Below, piece by piece: positions 50,301 through 58,760 of a stretch of 64,000 nucleotides of DNA (within the stretch, counting starts at the first letter, position 1; each line of letters begins with the position of its first letter). This DNA is from Comamonas sp. KCTC 72670 (GTDB lineage: Bacteria > Myxococcota > Myxococcia > Myxococcales > Myxococcaceae). A program made the position numbers and the translations under genes. The stretch covers positions 496,001-560,000 of the forward strand of contig BNCN01000001.1 in assembly GCA_014656495.1 (NCBI GenBank). The letters run 5' to 3'. A model generated the notes under the pieces. That model was given only the letters and a program-made list of their open reading frames with translations. It did no database searches and was not told where the DNA came from.

Positions 50301-50542
50301 ACCCCCACCAGCTCGCTCAAGCCCTGCGCGTCGGCGCCGCCCGGAAGGTGCAGCTCCACCGCGACGACCTCGGCGCCGAACGCGCCGCCGTCCTCGCCCC
50401 GCGCGTGCGCGGGAGGCGTGAAGAGCACGCAGAGCCCCACCAGCGCCAGCAACGCGCAGGCGCGGGCTACTCGACCTCCCAGCTCAGCTTCAGCTCGAGC
50501 CCGAGGTTTCCAAACGAGGCTTCGTTGTTCTCGTTGTCCCAC
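47366..50542 (-). CDS. Omp85-family outer-membrane protein with seven POTRA domains (TamA-like)
   Basis: A 1058-residue Omp85 protein. A signal peptide (ACALLALVGLCVLFTPPAHA) is followed by what I count as seven POTRA domains between ~55 and 680; each ends with a 'EEGYWRAQV / RKGYDATKV / YRGFLDVRV / EQGYLSAAV / RQGYLFARV / LGVFRQVDV'-type helix-strand. A Pro-rich insert interrupts the fifth. The C-terminal 16-strand barrel (~690-1058) carries the lid-loop motif 'LGGSSSLRGFREDG' and the last strand ends 'FHFSIGTF' with terminal Phe. Only GTG 50542 gives a start before the signal, overlapping TamB by 76 bp. Pairing with TamB points to the TAM system; BamA would have five POTRAs and TamA three. 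Confidence 0.9.
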   Translation of the reverse strand: MGQREQRSLVWKPRARAEAELGGRVARACALLALVGLCVLFTPPAHARGEDGGAFGAEVVAVELHLPGGADAQGLSELVGVRKGQTLTPGAVRRSVERLWATGRFTDVVARTEAVKGGVRLMFQLTPVARLARLRFEHNGVLSDGELLEASGLLEGGPLDAEELDGAVAAVLQAYQRKGYDATKVTVTQEPVTNGTAVVFSVSEGLPTRVRQVTFSGSPGLPLHRLLEILELRPGQVFDRARLTGSLDQLRTLMREEGYWRAQVGAPAVMVEGSFASVAVPLAAGPKYLLRFHGNRHFSSEVLQRVLAHDVSEPMDEVVAGRLARRVEAFYRYRGFLDVRVRPREVLRPDGEAAALVFDVEEGHVTRVTDVRFHGSAGLPADTLRALLAGRVLAGMTRPELDLPMRDDPMDAEGRHGLGAPGVSPPPPPSTVYVEDAWQDALEAMNEAYREQGYLSAAVTFRGLTVDVKARTAVADFDVVEGPQAKLVKVEFEGVPQGLSSWALGRRVSEGEPLSFDAVESSRQVLEQELGRQGYLFARVTTETGVVEDGTQATVTFRADAGPQVKVGKILVQGLTRTDPDLVLANLAVVEGKPVSLDELTEGQRRLARLGVFRQVDVALADPTRREETKDVMVSVQERPRLDGQVSGGYFLVDGPRITLDTAYRNLDGLGLSLLARGKINYAGWGAEALSRDRRIACQQVGLGGGAAPGCDLELQGLAGFGGRGNLALAQPRLFFLLPLQVGARLDLIGERIHRPSYVSTRFAAAAATDWAVAPWLNLSLSYEVENNRLRSRAGVLELLNRADQERLRYPFGDFALHSLRPTATLDFRDDPANPRRGIVFVSSAEFTRGLSVRPTDVAGNRVDAYPIDGVKLSGSLSGYIPLGRRASVALSARAGTILPLEEQAQAIGSKLFYLGGSSSLRGFREDGVLPEDVRGVLQQRLRDCRALISPAGCPAELKAVLAGQVPTSQGGELFTLGKAELRLPALSSVDLGLFFEAGNLWLDRTQFEPGRLRYAAGAGLRYVTPVGPLAFDVGFNLDPDESINEATTQFHFSIGTF

Positions 50543-53500
50543 TGGGCCTGCGCGGAGAGTCGGTCATCGAAACGGTACTCGGCGCGCGCCCGCGTGCCGC
50601 GCCCGCTCACGGGTTGCGTCATACCGATTTTAAGCTGCTCGCTCAGGAACTTCGACTCCAGTTGCGCGGTCGGCTCCGCTTGCCGGGTGGCGTCGTTGTA
50701 GGTGGTCGAAATCTGCAGGGACAAATCCCTCAACACCGGATTGCTGGGAAGGAACCGCTGGAGCTGCCGGTCCAGGCCCGACACGTTGAAGAGGGCCTCG
50801 GCCGCCAGGCCGGCGCCCGCCGAGGCCGCCGTGTCCTGGTCCGACGAGGTGAACCCCAGGGTCAGCAGGGAGATGATGTCCCCCTCCACCAGCGCCGGCT
50901 CGGACGACAGCAGAATCTGCGGGTCCGCCACCTTGCCGAAGGCGTGGAGCCGGACGACGAACTCCCGCACCAGAGTCTGGGCCTGGACCTCGAAGACGGG
51001 GTCGATTTGCGTGGCGTCCTGGAACTCCAGCTGCCCCTGGTTGATGGTGAAGGGGTTGTTGCGGAAGAACGCCTGGCTGCCCTCCGCCAGTTCCACCCGT
51101 CCCAGCAACCCCGGCCGCAAGTCAGTCCCCGTCAGCCGCACGTCGCCGAGCAGCCGGGCCTTGGCCAGGTTGTTGTCCACCCGGACGTCGCCGAAGTGCA
51201 CGTTCACGTCCCAGAAGACCCACGGCTTGGGGGGCTCGCCGGAAGCGGACGCGGCGCTCAGCGCCGCCGGGTGCGCGGTGCGCTTCTGGAGCGTCTTCAG
51301 CAGGGACTCCACGTCCAGCGGCTTCTGGTAGCGCATCTTCACGATGTCGATACCGCCGGTGACGGTGAAGCCCTTGGGCGGCCCCACCACCTGGAGCAGG
51401 CCGGAGTAGGTCGCGGGCAGGTCCTCCGTGAAGCGGTACGGCACCTCGTCCAACTGCACGGTGAGTCCCAGCCGCTGCGGCAGGAAGCGCTCCAGGCGCA
51501 CGTCGCCCCGCGCGGACACCCGGCCCTCGTTGAGCTGCCCCTGCAGGTGCTCCACCAACACGCGCTGCCCCGTCATCTCCACGCGCCCGGACATGTTGCG
51601 CACCTGGACGGGCCAGTCCCGCATCGCCAGCCGCATGTCGAACAGCTCCGCCGTCCCCATCACGGAGGGCTTGTCCAGCGTGCCGGAGGCGCCAGCGTCC
51701 ACGGTGATGCGCCCGGAGGCCCGCTCCACCATGGCTGGCATCAGTGACTCCAGCAGGCGCACGTCCAGGCCGCCACGCAGCGTGACGTCCAGCCCGCGCG
51801 GGCTCATCCAGCCGCCGAGCGTCAGGTCCACGTGCTGCCCCTTGAAGCGGAAGGGCTGCACGTCCGTGCGTCCCCCCGCGTAGGCGAGCACGATGGGCCC
51901 GGCGTTCTCCCCGCGCAGGTCCTCGCGCGAGAGGGCCAGCCGCTCCACGGTGGCATTCACCTGAGAGCCCGCGGGCTCCAGCAACAGCCCCTTCGCGTTC
52001 AGCGTGCCCGCGAGCGACCCGCTGACGCCCGCCCACATCGGCGCGTCCGGCAGCAGCGGGCGAATCTCCGGGAGGGCGAAGGAGCCCTGGGCTTCATAGG
52101 GCCACCCTTCCTGCACCTTCATGAGGATGCGGCCCTGCGCGTCCCGGAAGGGGTGGCCCCACACCTCGAAGCTCTTCCCCACCATCTTCCCGGTGAGGTC
52201 CATGGCGCCCAGGTTCCGCTCGGCGAAGGTGACGCGCGGCGCGCGCAGCGTCAGGTCCACCACGGGCACGTCCGCGGTGCCGGACACGACGCCGTCCATG
52301 ACCATCGTGCCTTGGATGCCCATGCGCCCGGCGAGCTCGGGGTCCACGGCCTCGGCCAGCGACAGCCCGTCTCCACCGAAGCGGTAGTCCAGGCCGCCCG
52401 CGAAGGTGAACGTGCCTTCCGCCCAGGTCCGGCCCAGTGGCCCCGTGAGGGTGGTGCGCTCCAGCACCATGGCCTTGCCATCGACGAAGCGCAGCCGGGC
52501 CTCACCGTCGCCCATGCGCCGCCCGTAGTAGGTGGTGTCCTTCAGGTCGAAGGCCACCAACCCCTCCAGCTTCTCCACCGGGCTGTCCACCTCGACACGG
52601 CCTGCGGCCGTCCCGCGCAGCGTGCCCTGCATCACCGCGAGCGAGGGACTCAGCCCCGCCACCACGTCCACCAGGTCCTCCGAGCGGCCCTGCGGGACAT
52701 TCACTTCCAGGCGGAGGTTGAGCAGCCGCCCGAAGTTCACCCCGGCCTTGCCGTAGTACGGCGTGCGCCCCTTCTGCCCGGAGAAGGCGGGGAACGTGAG
52801 CACGTTGTCCTTGTAGGCCAGCTTCCCCTGAAGCACGCCCAGCGACAGGTTCCAGAACTCGAAGTCGCGGAAGGACAGGCCCGCGGCCACCTTCACGTCC
52901 GCGGCCGGGCCCGTAATCGAGTACGTCGCGCTCCCGCGTCCGGCCCAGGGCAGGCCCGCGATGTGGCCGAAGTCCTCCAGGTCCACGTCACCCTTGCCCT
53001 GGATGTCCAGGCCCAGCCCGCCGGAGAGCAGCAACGCCACGTCCGCCGTCACCCGCGAGTGGCCCGTCTCCACCGAGACGTTGCTGAAGGCCACGCGGTC
53101 CGGCTGAATCTTCACCTGCCCCTGCGCCCGGCCCTTCTCGAAGGAGAGGATGGTGAGCCCGTCACGCGGCTGCGCATCGAACGCGTGCGTGGCCAGCACG
53201 AAGCGGCCCGTGCGCAAATCCAACGGCCCCGACAGCGAGAACTTCGGCAGCAGGTTGCCCGTCAGGTGCGCGTCCAGCGTCGCCGGGAAGTCCACCCAGG
53301 AGCCCTTCACGCCCGCGCGGTCCAGGATGCGGCCCAGTGACGCGTCCTCCGTCGCCAGCGTCACCTCCAGCGGGAAGTTGGGCGTGAGGCCCAGGCGCCC
53401 CGTCGCGTGGACCTTGCCCGCGCCCACGGGGATGGTGAGGTCCTCCAGGAGGACCTCGTCGCCCGAATACGACAGGCGCGCGCTGAGGTTCGTCGGGCCG

Positions 53501-54399
53501 AATTGCGCGTAGCCCAGGCTGTTGCCCGACAGCTCCAGGGACACCGCGGGGGACGTCGCCTTCCCCGCGATGGAGACGCGCGACCAGAGGTGGCCCGTGG
53601 CGGGGCTGGGAATCAGCCGGGCCTGATACAGCGAGCGCAGCGGGAGGAACACCTGCGCGTCCAGGGCCAGCCGCGGCGAGCACAGCGAGTCCACGCGGCC
53701 CGACACGGTGGTGGTGATGTCATCCAGCGACACCTCCGCGCGCTCCAGCTCCAACAGGGCCTCATCCGGGTCGAGCGCGCCCGCCACCACGAGCTGCCCC
53801 AGCGTCAGCTCCCGCCCGTCCGGCCCCAGACGGATGAGCCCCCGCCGGGCCTCCACGTCGAGCTCGATGACGCCCCACTGTTCGTCCCAGTGGACGTTCA
53901 GCTCGTCCACCTCCACGCGCCGGCCTTCCGGCAGCGCGAGCCGCAGCTCCGCGCCAGCGATGTCCAGCTTCGCCACGCGCAGGCGCTCCAGCGGCTCCAG
54001 GAAACAGAAGGCCGGCTTCGGCTCCTTGGGGGCGCGCGGCTGCGACAGGTCGAGCACCACGCGCGGCCGCGACGCCGCCACGCGCGCCAGCGTCAGCCGC
54101 CCGCGCAAGGGCTGAAGGAAGCCGAGCTGCACCTCCGCGCGGTCCACCGCCACCAGCGGCGTGTCCGTCCCCGGGAGGAAGAGCGAGAAGCCGTGCACCA
54201 CCACGCGGGAGCCGAGCGGATCCAACTCGCAGCGGCCGAGGCCGACATCCAACCCCGTCACTTCCGGCAGGTGCCTGCGGCCCAAGGTGCAGGCCAGCTC
54301 CCAGGACTCCGGCATGCGCAACAGGAGCACGCTCCCCGACAAGACGAGGAGCACCAACAGCAGCGCCCTGCGCGCACCGTGGCGGCTCTGAGTGGACAA
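50467..54399 (-). CDS. tamB: TamB-like inter-membrane bridge protein (DUF490/AsmA-like)
   Basis: A 1310-residue protein with an N-terminal membrane helix (ALLLVLLVLSGSVLLLRM), a very long run of amphipathic beta strands forming the hydrophobic groove of the AsmA-like/TamB group, and the C-terminal TamB domain (DUF490): 'NNPFTINQGQLEFQDATQIDPVFEVQAQT', 'DPQILLSSEPALVEGDIISLLTLG', and final strand 'GLELKLSWEVE'. TamB proteins span the periplasm, docking on the Omp85 protein TamA, and are thought to carry phospholipids and/or support outer-membrane protein insertion. TTG start, 5 bp after the ATPase stop; overlaps the Omp85 gene. Confidence 0.93.
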   Translation of the reverse strand: MSTQSRHGARRALLLVLLVLSGSVLLLRMPESWELACTLGRRHLPEVTGLDVGLGRCELDPLGSRVVVHGFSLFLPGTDTPLVAVDRAEVQLGFLQPLRGRLTLARVAASRPRVVLDLSQPRAPKEPKPAFCFLEPLERLRVAKLDIAGAELRLALPEGRRVEVDELNVHWDEQWGVIELDVEARRGLIRLGPDGRELTLGQLVVAGALDPDEALLELERAEVSLDDITTTVSGRVDSLCSPRLALDAQVFLPLRSLYQARLIPSPATGHLWSRVSIAGKATSPAVSLELSGNSLGYAQFGPTNLSARLSYSGDEVLLEDLTIPVGAGKVHATGRLGLTPNFPLEVTLATEDASLGRILDRAGVKGSWVDFPATLDAHLTGNLLPKFSLSGPLDLRTGRFVLATHAFDAQPRDGLTILSFEKGRAQGQVKIQPDRVAFSNVSVETGHSRVTADVALLLSGGLGLDIQGKGDVDLEDFGHIAGLPWAGRGSATYSITGPAADVKVAAGLSFRDFEFWNLSLGVLQGKLAYKDNVLTFPAFSGQKGRTPYYGKAGVNFGRLLNLRLEVNVPQGRSEDLVDVVAGLSPSLAVMQGTLRGTAAGRVEVDSPVEKLEGLVAFDLKDTTYYGRRMGDGEARLRFVDGKAMVLERTTLTGPLGRTWAEGTFTFAGGLDYRFGGDGLSLAEAVDPELAGRMGIQGTMVMDGVVSGTADVPVVDLTLRAPRVTFAERNLGAMDLTGKMVGKSFEVWGHPFRDAQGRILMKVQEGWPYEAQGSFALPEIRPLLPDAPMWAGVSGSLAGTLNAKGLLLEPAGSQVNATVERLALSREDLRGENAGPIVLAYAGGRTDVQPFRFKGQHVDLTLGGWMSPRGLDVTLRGGLDVRLLESLMPAMVERASGRITVDAGASGTLDKPSVMGTAELFDMRLAMRDWPVQVRNMSGRVEMTGQRVLVEHLQGQLNEGRVSARGDVRLERFLPQRLGLTVQLDEVPYRFTEDLPATYSGLLQVVGPPKGFTVTGGIDIVKMRYQKPLDVESLLKTLQKRTAHPAALSAASASGEPPKPWVFWDVNVHFGDVRVDNNLAKARLLGDVRLTGTDLRPGLLGRVELAEGSQAFFRNNPFTINQGQLEFQDATQIDPVFEVQAQTLVREFVVRLHAFGKVADPQILLSSEPALVEGDIISLLTLGFTSSDQDTAASAGAGLAAEALFNVSGLDRQLQRFLPSNPVLRDLSLQISTTYNDATRQAEPTAQLESKFLSEQLKIGMTQPVSGRGTRARAEYRFDDRLSAQAQWDNENNEASFGNLGLELKLSWEVE

Positions 54400-54404
54400 A
54401 GCCG

Positions 54405-55349
54405 CTACAGTTTACCCAGCCCTTCGAGGTAGCGGTCGATCTCCGCGAGGTCCACCTTGCTGCTCGTCGTCCGAGGGAGCGCGTTCGCGGGAGCGCTCGG
54501 TCGCTCGGCTGCCTGCCCGGCGGACGTGTTCACCCCGAGCAGCCCCAGGTTCTTCCCGATGCGGTGGACCAGCTCCGCGGACACCGTCTGCTCGCGCGCC
54601 AGGAACGCCTCGAAGAGCGCGTTGTCACACAGGGTGTTGATGACGCGGGGTGAGCCGGACGAGTGCTGGTGCACGGCCAGCAGCGCCTCGGGGCTGAAGG
54701 GCATCCGCGGGCAGCCCGCGAGCCGGAGGCGGTGCTTGACGTAGGCCTCGGTGGACTCGGCGGTGAAGGGCTCCAGCCGGTAGCGCATGGCCACGCGCTG
54801 CGCGAGCGGCGCGTCCAGCTTCAGGTTCTTTTCAATCTCCGGCAGGCCGAAGAAGACGAAGGAGATGAGCTTGCGCTCCGGCACTTCCAGGTTGAGCAGC
54901 CCCCGGAACTCCTCCATCAGCTCGCGCGTCTCCAGCATCTGCGCCTCGTCGATGAGGACGACGGCCTTCTTGCCGGACTCGTAGATTTGGAGCAGCCGCT
55001 GGTAGAGCTGCGACAGCAGCGCCAGCTTCTCCTGCGCGGGGTTCTCCACGCCCAGTTGGAGCGCGATGCGGCGCAGCAGCCAGTTGGCGGTGATGCCCGA
55101 GTGGATGATGACCAGCAGCGCGGCCTCGTACTCGGACTCCGGAAGCGAGTCGAGCATGCGGCGGGCCAGCGTCGTCTTTCCCGCGCCGATGTCACCGACG
55201 AGGATGGACAGGCCCTTCATGTAGCTCACCGCGTGCATCAGCCGGGTGAGCGCCTGCGAGTGCTGCGCGGAGTTGTAATAGAAGCGGCTGACCGGAGCGT
55301 TGGAGAAGGGCTCCTGGGTCAGCTCGAAGAAGTCCAGGTACGTAGTCAT
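54405..55349 (-). CDS. ExeA/GspA-like AAA ATPase
   Basis: A 314-residue ATPase. The N-terminus 'YLDFFELTQEPFSNAPVSRFYYNSAQHSQALTRL' is the hallmark of the ExeA/MSHA-MshM family, followed by Walker A GDIGAGKTTLARR, Walker B AVVLIDEAQML and an arginine-finger region 'LAQRVAMRYRL'. A disordered tail replaces the peptidoglycan-binding domain of ExeA, ending 'VDLAEIDRYLEGLGKL'. Family members help assemble secretins or pili through the wall. Here it follows sgmX and precedes TamB, so a role in polar pilus or envelope assembly is inferred. ATG 55349; 27 bp after the SgmX stop. Confidence 0.9.
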   Translation of the reverse strand: MTTYLDFFELTQEPFSNAPVSRFYYNSAQHSQALTRLMHAVSYMKGLSILVGDIGAGKTTLARRMLDSLPESEYEAALLVIIHSGITANWLLRRIALQLGVENPAQEKLALLSQLYQRLLQIYESGKKAVVLIDEAQMLETRELMEEFRGLLNLEVPERKLISFVFFGLPEIEKNLKLDAPLAQRVAMRYRLEPFTAESTEAYVKHRLRLAGCPRMPFSPEALLAVHQHSSGSPRVINTLCDNALFEAFLAREQTVSAELVHRIGKNLGLLGVNTSAGQAAERPSAPANALPRTTSSKVDLAEIDRYLEGLGKL

Positions 55350-55376
55350 GGGCTCGCCGGACCTCGGGGGGTGCAA

Positions 55377-58300
55377 CTACAGGTAGCCGACCTTGCGCGC
55401 CTTGGACGCGCCAGCTGATGGAATCGGAGTCGTGGTGGGTGCCGCCGGCGCAGGCGTGCTGCTCGCCTTGGCCCCGTTGGCGGACGCCGTCGGAACCAGA
55501 TCCTCCACCGGCTCCGCGGTCGCGGCAAGCCGGGACACGTGCCCGGAGACGTCGCGGTACTTCGCGTCCAGCGCGGCCACCCGCTGGTAGTGGAAGAGCG
55601 CCCGGCCCTCGTCACCCTGCGCCTCGTAGGCCGCCGCGAGCTCGAAGCCCAGCGCCTTCGCCGCCTCACCCGTCGCATGGGGGTTGCTCAGGCCCTCGCG
55701 GAAGGCCTCCACGGCCGCGGCCGCGTCGCCCCGCAGCAGCTGGAGCATGCCCATCATGGTGATGCAGTCGAGCTCGCGCTTGGTGCCCACGCTGCCCTGA
55801 CGGGCCACGTCGAACTCGTGGAGCGCGTCGTCCAGCAGGCCCATTTCCTTGTAGGCGATGCCCAGGTCGTAGTGCGTGTCCACGTCCTCGGGCTTCACCA
55901 CCTTGGCCAGGCTCTTCTTGAACTCGGAGAAGACCTCCTCCACCGAGTACTGGAAGTCCTCTTCGGCGGGCAGCGGGGTGGCCCCGGCATCGTCGCCGAA
56001 GTTGTCGATTTCCCCCGCGAGCTCCGCCGCCAGGTCGAACGCGTCGCGCTCGCCCGTGGTCTCCTCCGCGGGCTCGTCGGCGAAGGCGTCCGTGACGGGC
56101 TGCACGGCCGGGACATGCGCCGGCTCCGCGGGCTCGGCCTCCGCGGCGCCCCCCGCCTCCGCCGCCTCGAGCCGCTCCATCAGCTCGGCGGCGCGCGCGT
56201 GGCCCGGGAAGGCAATCATCACCGTCTCGAGGATTTCGCGCGCCTCCTCGAACAGCCCCTGGTCGAGGAAGAACGACGCCTCGTCACACTCCTCGGCCGC
56301 GGGCTCGTCTTCCTCGGGAGCGCTCTCGGCTTCGACTTCCGCGACGGGCGCGGGCTCGACCTCGGGCTCTTCGTAGGAGACCGGCTCTTCGAACGAGACA
56401 GGCTCCTCGTACGAAACCGGCTCCGGCTCCTCGGCCGCGACCAGGTCCGCCGACTCCTCCACGACGGGCTCTTCGACGACAGGCTCGTCCTCGAGGGCGA
56501 CGACGGCATGCGAGGCGGTCGGCTCCTCGAACTCCATCGGGTCGCCCAGGGCGGGCCCACCGAACGGGTCCTCGTCCAGGTCCGCGGCCGTCAGCGGCGC
56601 GGCGCCCACGCGCGTGGGCACGTCCTCCATGCCCAGCGGAGGCGGCGCCTCGTCGTCGAACGTGGGGAGCTGCAGCGTGTCCGGAGAGGCCTCGTCGAGC
56701 AGCGCCTGCGTGGGCGCGTGCATCTGCGTGGGCTGCGGCTCGTCCTCGTCACCGAGCGACAGCGCCTCCATGGACGTGGCCGCGCCGTCGTCCACCAGCG
56801 ACTCGTCGTCGACCGAGTACGCCGTGGCCCCCGTCAGGTCCTCGTCACCGGAAGCGACCAGGGGCTCATCGTCGGTGAAGCCCATGCCGGGCTCGTCCGA
56901 CAACCCGAGGCCGCCGTCGTCCGTCACCAGCGTCTCATCCACCGACGCGGCGGCCAGGTCCTCCGGCTCCGTCGACCCGTACACCTCGAACTCACCCGAG
57001 GTGATGGCCTCGCCGACGAGCGCCTCCTCGCTGATGACGGTGGAGTCGCTGTCCTCCTCGATGACCTCGTCCGAGTCGTGCGAGGGCAACGTGGCCAGCG
57101 CCAGCTCGTCGCCCGGCGGATGAAGCAGCGCGTCTTCCGGCGGCGGCGCGACGAGAATCTCGTCGTCGCTGGAGTCCACCAGGATGGCGTCCTCGCCCAC
57201 CGACTCCACCATCGACACCGTCGACGGCGCGGCGACCACGGGCCCGTCCGTGCGCAGCACGGACAGGAACGCGGGCACCTCGGGATGGGCGGGATTCTCC
57301 TGGAGGATGGTGGCCAGGTACGGCTGCGCGCGCTGGACCTCCGCCGAGCGCGTGCACAGGCGCAGCACGTTCAGCAGCTGCTCGGACGCCTGCGCCATGT
57401 TCCCGGAGGCGACGTAGATCTGGTACGCCTTCTCGTGGGCGTCGAGGTTCTCCGGGTCGACGGAGAACACCTTGCGCAGGTGCTCCAGCGCTTTGTCGTG
57501 GAGCCCGTACTTGACGTAGACGTCCGTCTCCGTGAGCAGCTTGGAGAGCTGTTCGCGCCCCATCCCCGCGGGAGGCGGCGGCGCCACGGGCGCCGGCGCG
57601 GGCGCCGCTGCGGCGGGCTGCGGGGCCGCGGGGCGCGGCGCGGGCTGAGGCGCGGCGGCAGGCTGCGGGGCCGCGGGCGCAGGCTCGGGCGCGCGGCGCG
57701 CGAGCAGGTCCGGGTCCTGTGGGTCCAGCACTTCAATCTGCGTCCAGACGGCTTCCGACTCCGTGAGCCGGCCGCGCTCCTGATGAATCTTGGCCAGCTC
57801 CTTGTAGACGGAGACCGTCTTCGACGTCTGGCCCAGGCCCTGGAACGCCTGCGCGAGCAGCGTGAGCGTCTCGACGTCGCGGCCGTCCGCCTTGAAGCAG
57901 ACCTGCAGCTTCGCCAGCGCGCGCTTCTGGTCGCCGCGCTGCAGGTACGACGTCGCCAGCTCCTTCGAGAGCGGCAGGTTGTCCGGCTCGAGCGCGGAGA
58001 GGCGCTCGGCGACGCGGAGCCAGTCGTCGGCGCGGCTGTTGCGCTTGAGGTACTCGGCGGCGCGCTTGAACTCCTGCGCCGCCTCGCGCGTCATGTTCTC
58101 GCGCGCGTACAGCTCCGCCAGCTTGATCTTCGACGCCACGTTCTCCGGGTCGAGATCCACCATCTTCTTCAAGGTATCGAGCGACGACTTGGTGTCGCCC
58201 GCCTTGTCGTAGTGGTTGGCGACAATCTGGAAGTACGCCATCGCCTCGGACATCAGTCCGAGCTGCTGGTGGAGCTCCGCCAGCTTGAGGTTCACCTCGA

Positions 58301-58571
58301 GCAGGTTCGGATTGAGCTTGAGGACCTGCTTGTAGAGCGCGACGGCCTTCAGGAAGAAGCCGTCGGACGAGTAGCTCTCAGCGACCTTGGTGAAGAAGTG
58401 CGCCGCCTGAGGGTTGTCGTTCTTCTTCTGGTACAGCTCCCCCATCTTCTGGAGGACCCGGATGTCCTTCGGGTCGACCTCCAGGACCTTCTGGTACTCC
58501 TTGATGGCTTTGTCGTAGGCGCCCTTCGCGACGAGCTTCGCGGCGGCTTCGATGATCTTGTTCTTGTCCAT
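55377..58571 (-). CDS. sgmX: TPR protein SgmX-like, type IV pilus/MglA pathway
   Basis: A 1064-residue soluble protein. N-terminal TPRs run ~1-270 ('AKLVAKGAYDKAIKEYQKVLEVDPKDIRVL', 'GFFLKAVALYKQVLKLNPN', ...), then a Pro/Ala linker (~290-340), another TPR group (~345-420), a ~400-residue acidic, low-complexity stretch with 'VSYEEPVSFEEPVSYEEP' triplets, and C-terminal TPRs (~870-1010). By size, layout and gene neighbourhood (accC, accB, efp, roadblock, pilQ), I identify SgmX (MXAN_5766 from memory), the MglA-GTP effector that stimulates type IV pili at the leading pole via FrzS. Homology was not computed. It heads the run into ExeA-like, TamB, Omp85, lipoprotein and PlsC. Confidence 0.82.
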   Translation of the reverse strand: MDKNKIIEAAAKLVAKGAYDKAIKEYQKVLEVDPKDIRVLQKMGELYQKKNDNPQAAHFFTKVAESYSSDGFFLKAVALYKQVLKLNPNLLEVNLKLAELHQQLGLMSEAMAYFQIVANHYDKAGDTKSSLDTLKKMVDLDPENVASKIKLAELYARENMTREAAQEFKRAAEYLKRNSRADDWLRVAERLSALEPDNLPLSKELATSYLQRGDQKRALAKLQVCFKADGRDVETLTLLAQAFQGLGQTSKTVSVYKELAKIHQERGRLTESEAVWTQIEVLDPQDPDLLARRAPEPAPAAPQPAAAPQPAPRPAAPQPAAAAPAPAPVAPPPPAGMGREQLSKLLTETDVYVKYGLHDKALEHLRKVFSVDPENLDAHEKAYQIYVASGNMAQASEQLLNVLRLCTRSAEVQRAQPYLATILQENPAHPEVPAFLSVLRTDGPVVAAPSTVSMVESVGEDAILVDSSDDEILVAPPPEDALLHPPGDELALATLPSHDSDEVIEEDSDSTVISEEALVGEAITSGEFEVYGSTEPEDLAAASVDETLVTDDGGLGLSDEPGMGFTDDEPLVASGDEDLTGATAYSVDDESLVDDGAATSMEALSLGDEDEPQPTQMHAPTQALLDEASPDTLQLPTFDDEAPPPLGMEDVPTRVGAAPLTAADLDEDPFGGPALGDPMEFEEPTASHAVVALEDEPVVEEPVVEESADLVAAEEPEPVSYEEPVSFEEPVSYEEPEVEPAPVAEVEAESAPEEDEPAAEECDEASFFLDQGLFEEAREILETVMIAFPGHARAAELMERLEAAEAGGAAEAEPAEPAHVPAVQPVTDAFADEPAEETTGERDAFDLAAELAGEIDNFGDDAGATPLPAEEDFQYSVEEVFSEFKKSLAKVVKPEDVDTHYDLGIAYKEMGLLDDALHEFDVARQGSVGTKRELDCITMMGMLQLLRGDAAAAVEAFREGLSNPHATGEAAKALGFELAAAYEAQGDEGRALFHYQRVAALDAKYRDVSGHVSRLAATAEPVEDLVPTASANGAKASSTPAPAAPTTTPIPSAGASKARKVGYL

Positions 58572-58671
58572 CGAGCGGTGGGCTTCCAGCAGGCCGAAAC
58601 CCCTTGAACTTCTTGGGTTTCCATCCTCAGTGAGGGGGAGTGTCGGAGGCTAACGGAAAGCTCCGACGCGG

Positions 58672-58703
58672 GTCAAGAAACGGCCCGGCTCCCCCCGGGG
58701 CCG
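58672..58703 (-). terminator. Intrinsic terminator after accC
   Basis: On the minus strand CGGCCC (58703-58698) pairs with GGGCCG (58686-58681) across a short GC-rich loop and is followed by TTTCTTG. It separates the pilQ-accC unit from sgmX. Confidence 0.7.
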
Positions 58704-58760
58704 GATCACCTGCTCGCGTGGCGGCCCGACAGGCGGGAATCCACACCAGGTGTATGGGTG

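Noticed and set aside
47387..50701. Very long open frame on the plus strand opposite the Omp85 gene
   Set aside because: It is His/Arg/Gln-rich with no domain, typical of the antisense frame of a high-GC gene; the minus strand encodes a clear Omp85 protein.
55539..58607. Long plus-strand open frame opposite sgmX
   Set aside because: Composition is Arg/Leu/Val-rich repeats mirroring the TPR codons; no start context or homology, while the minus strand is a clear TPR protein.
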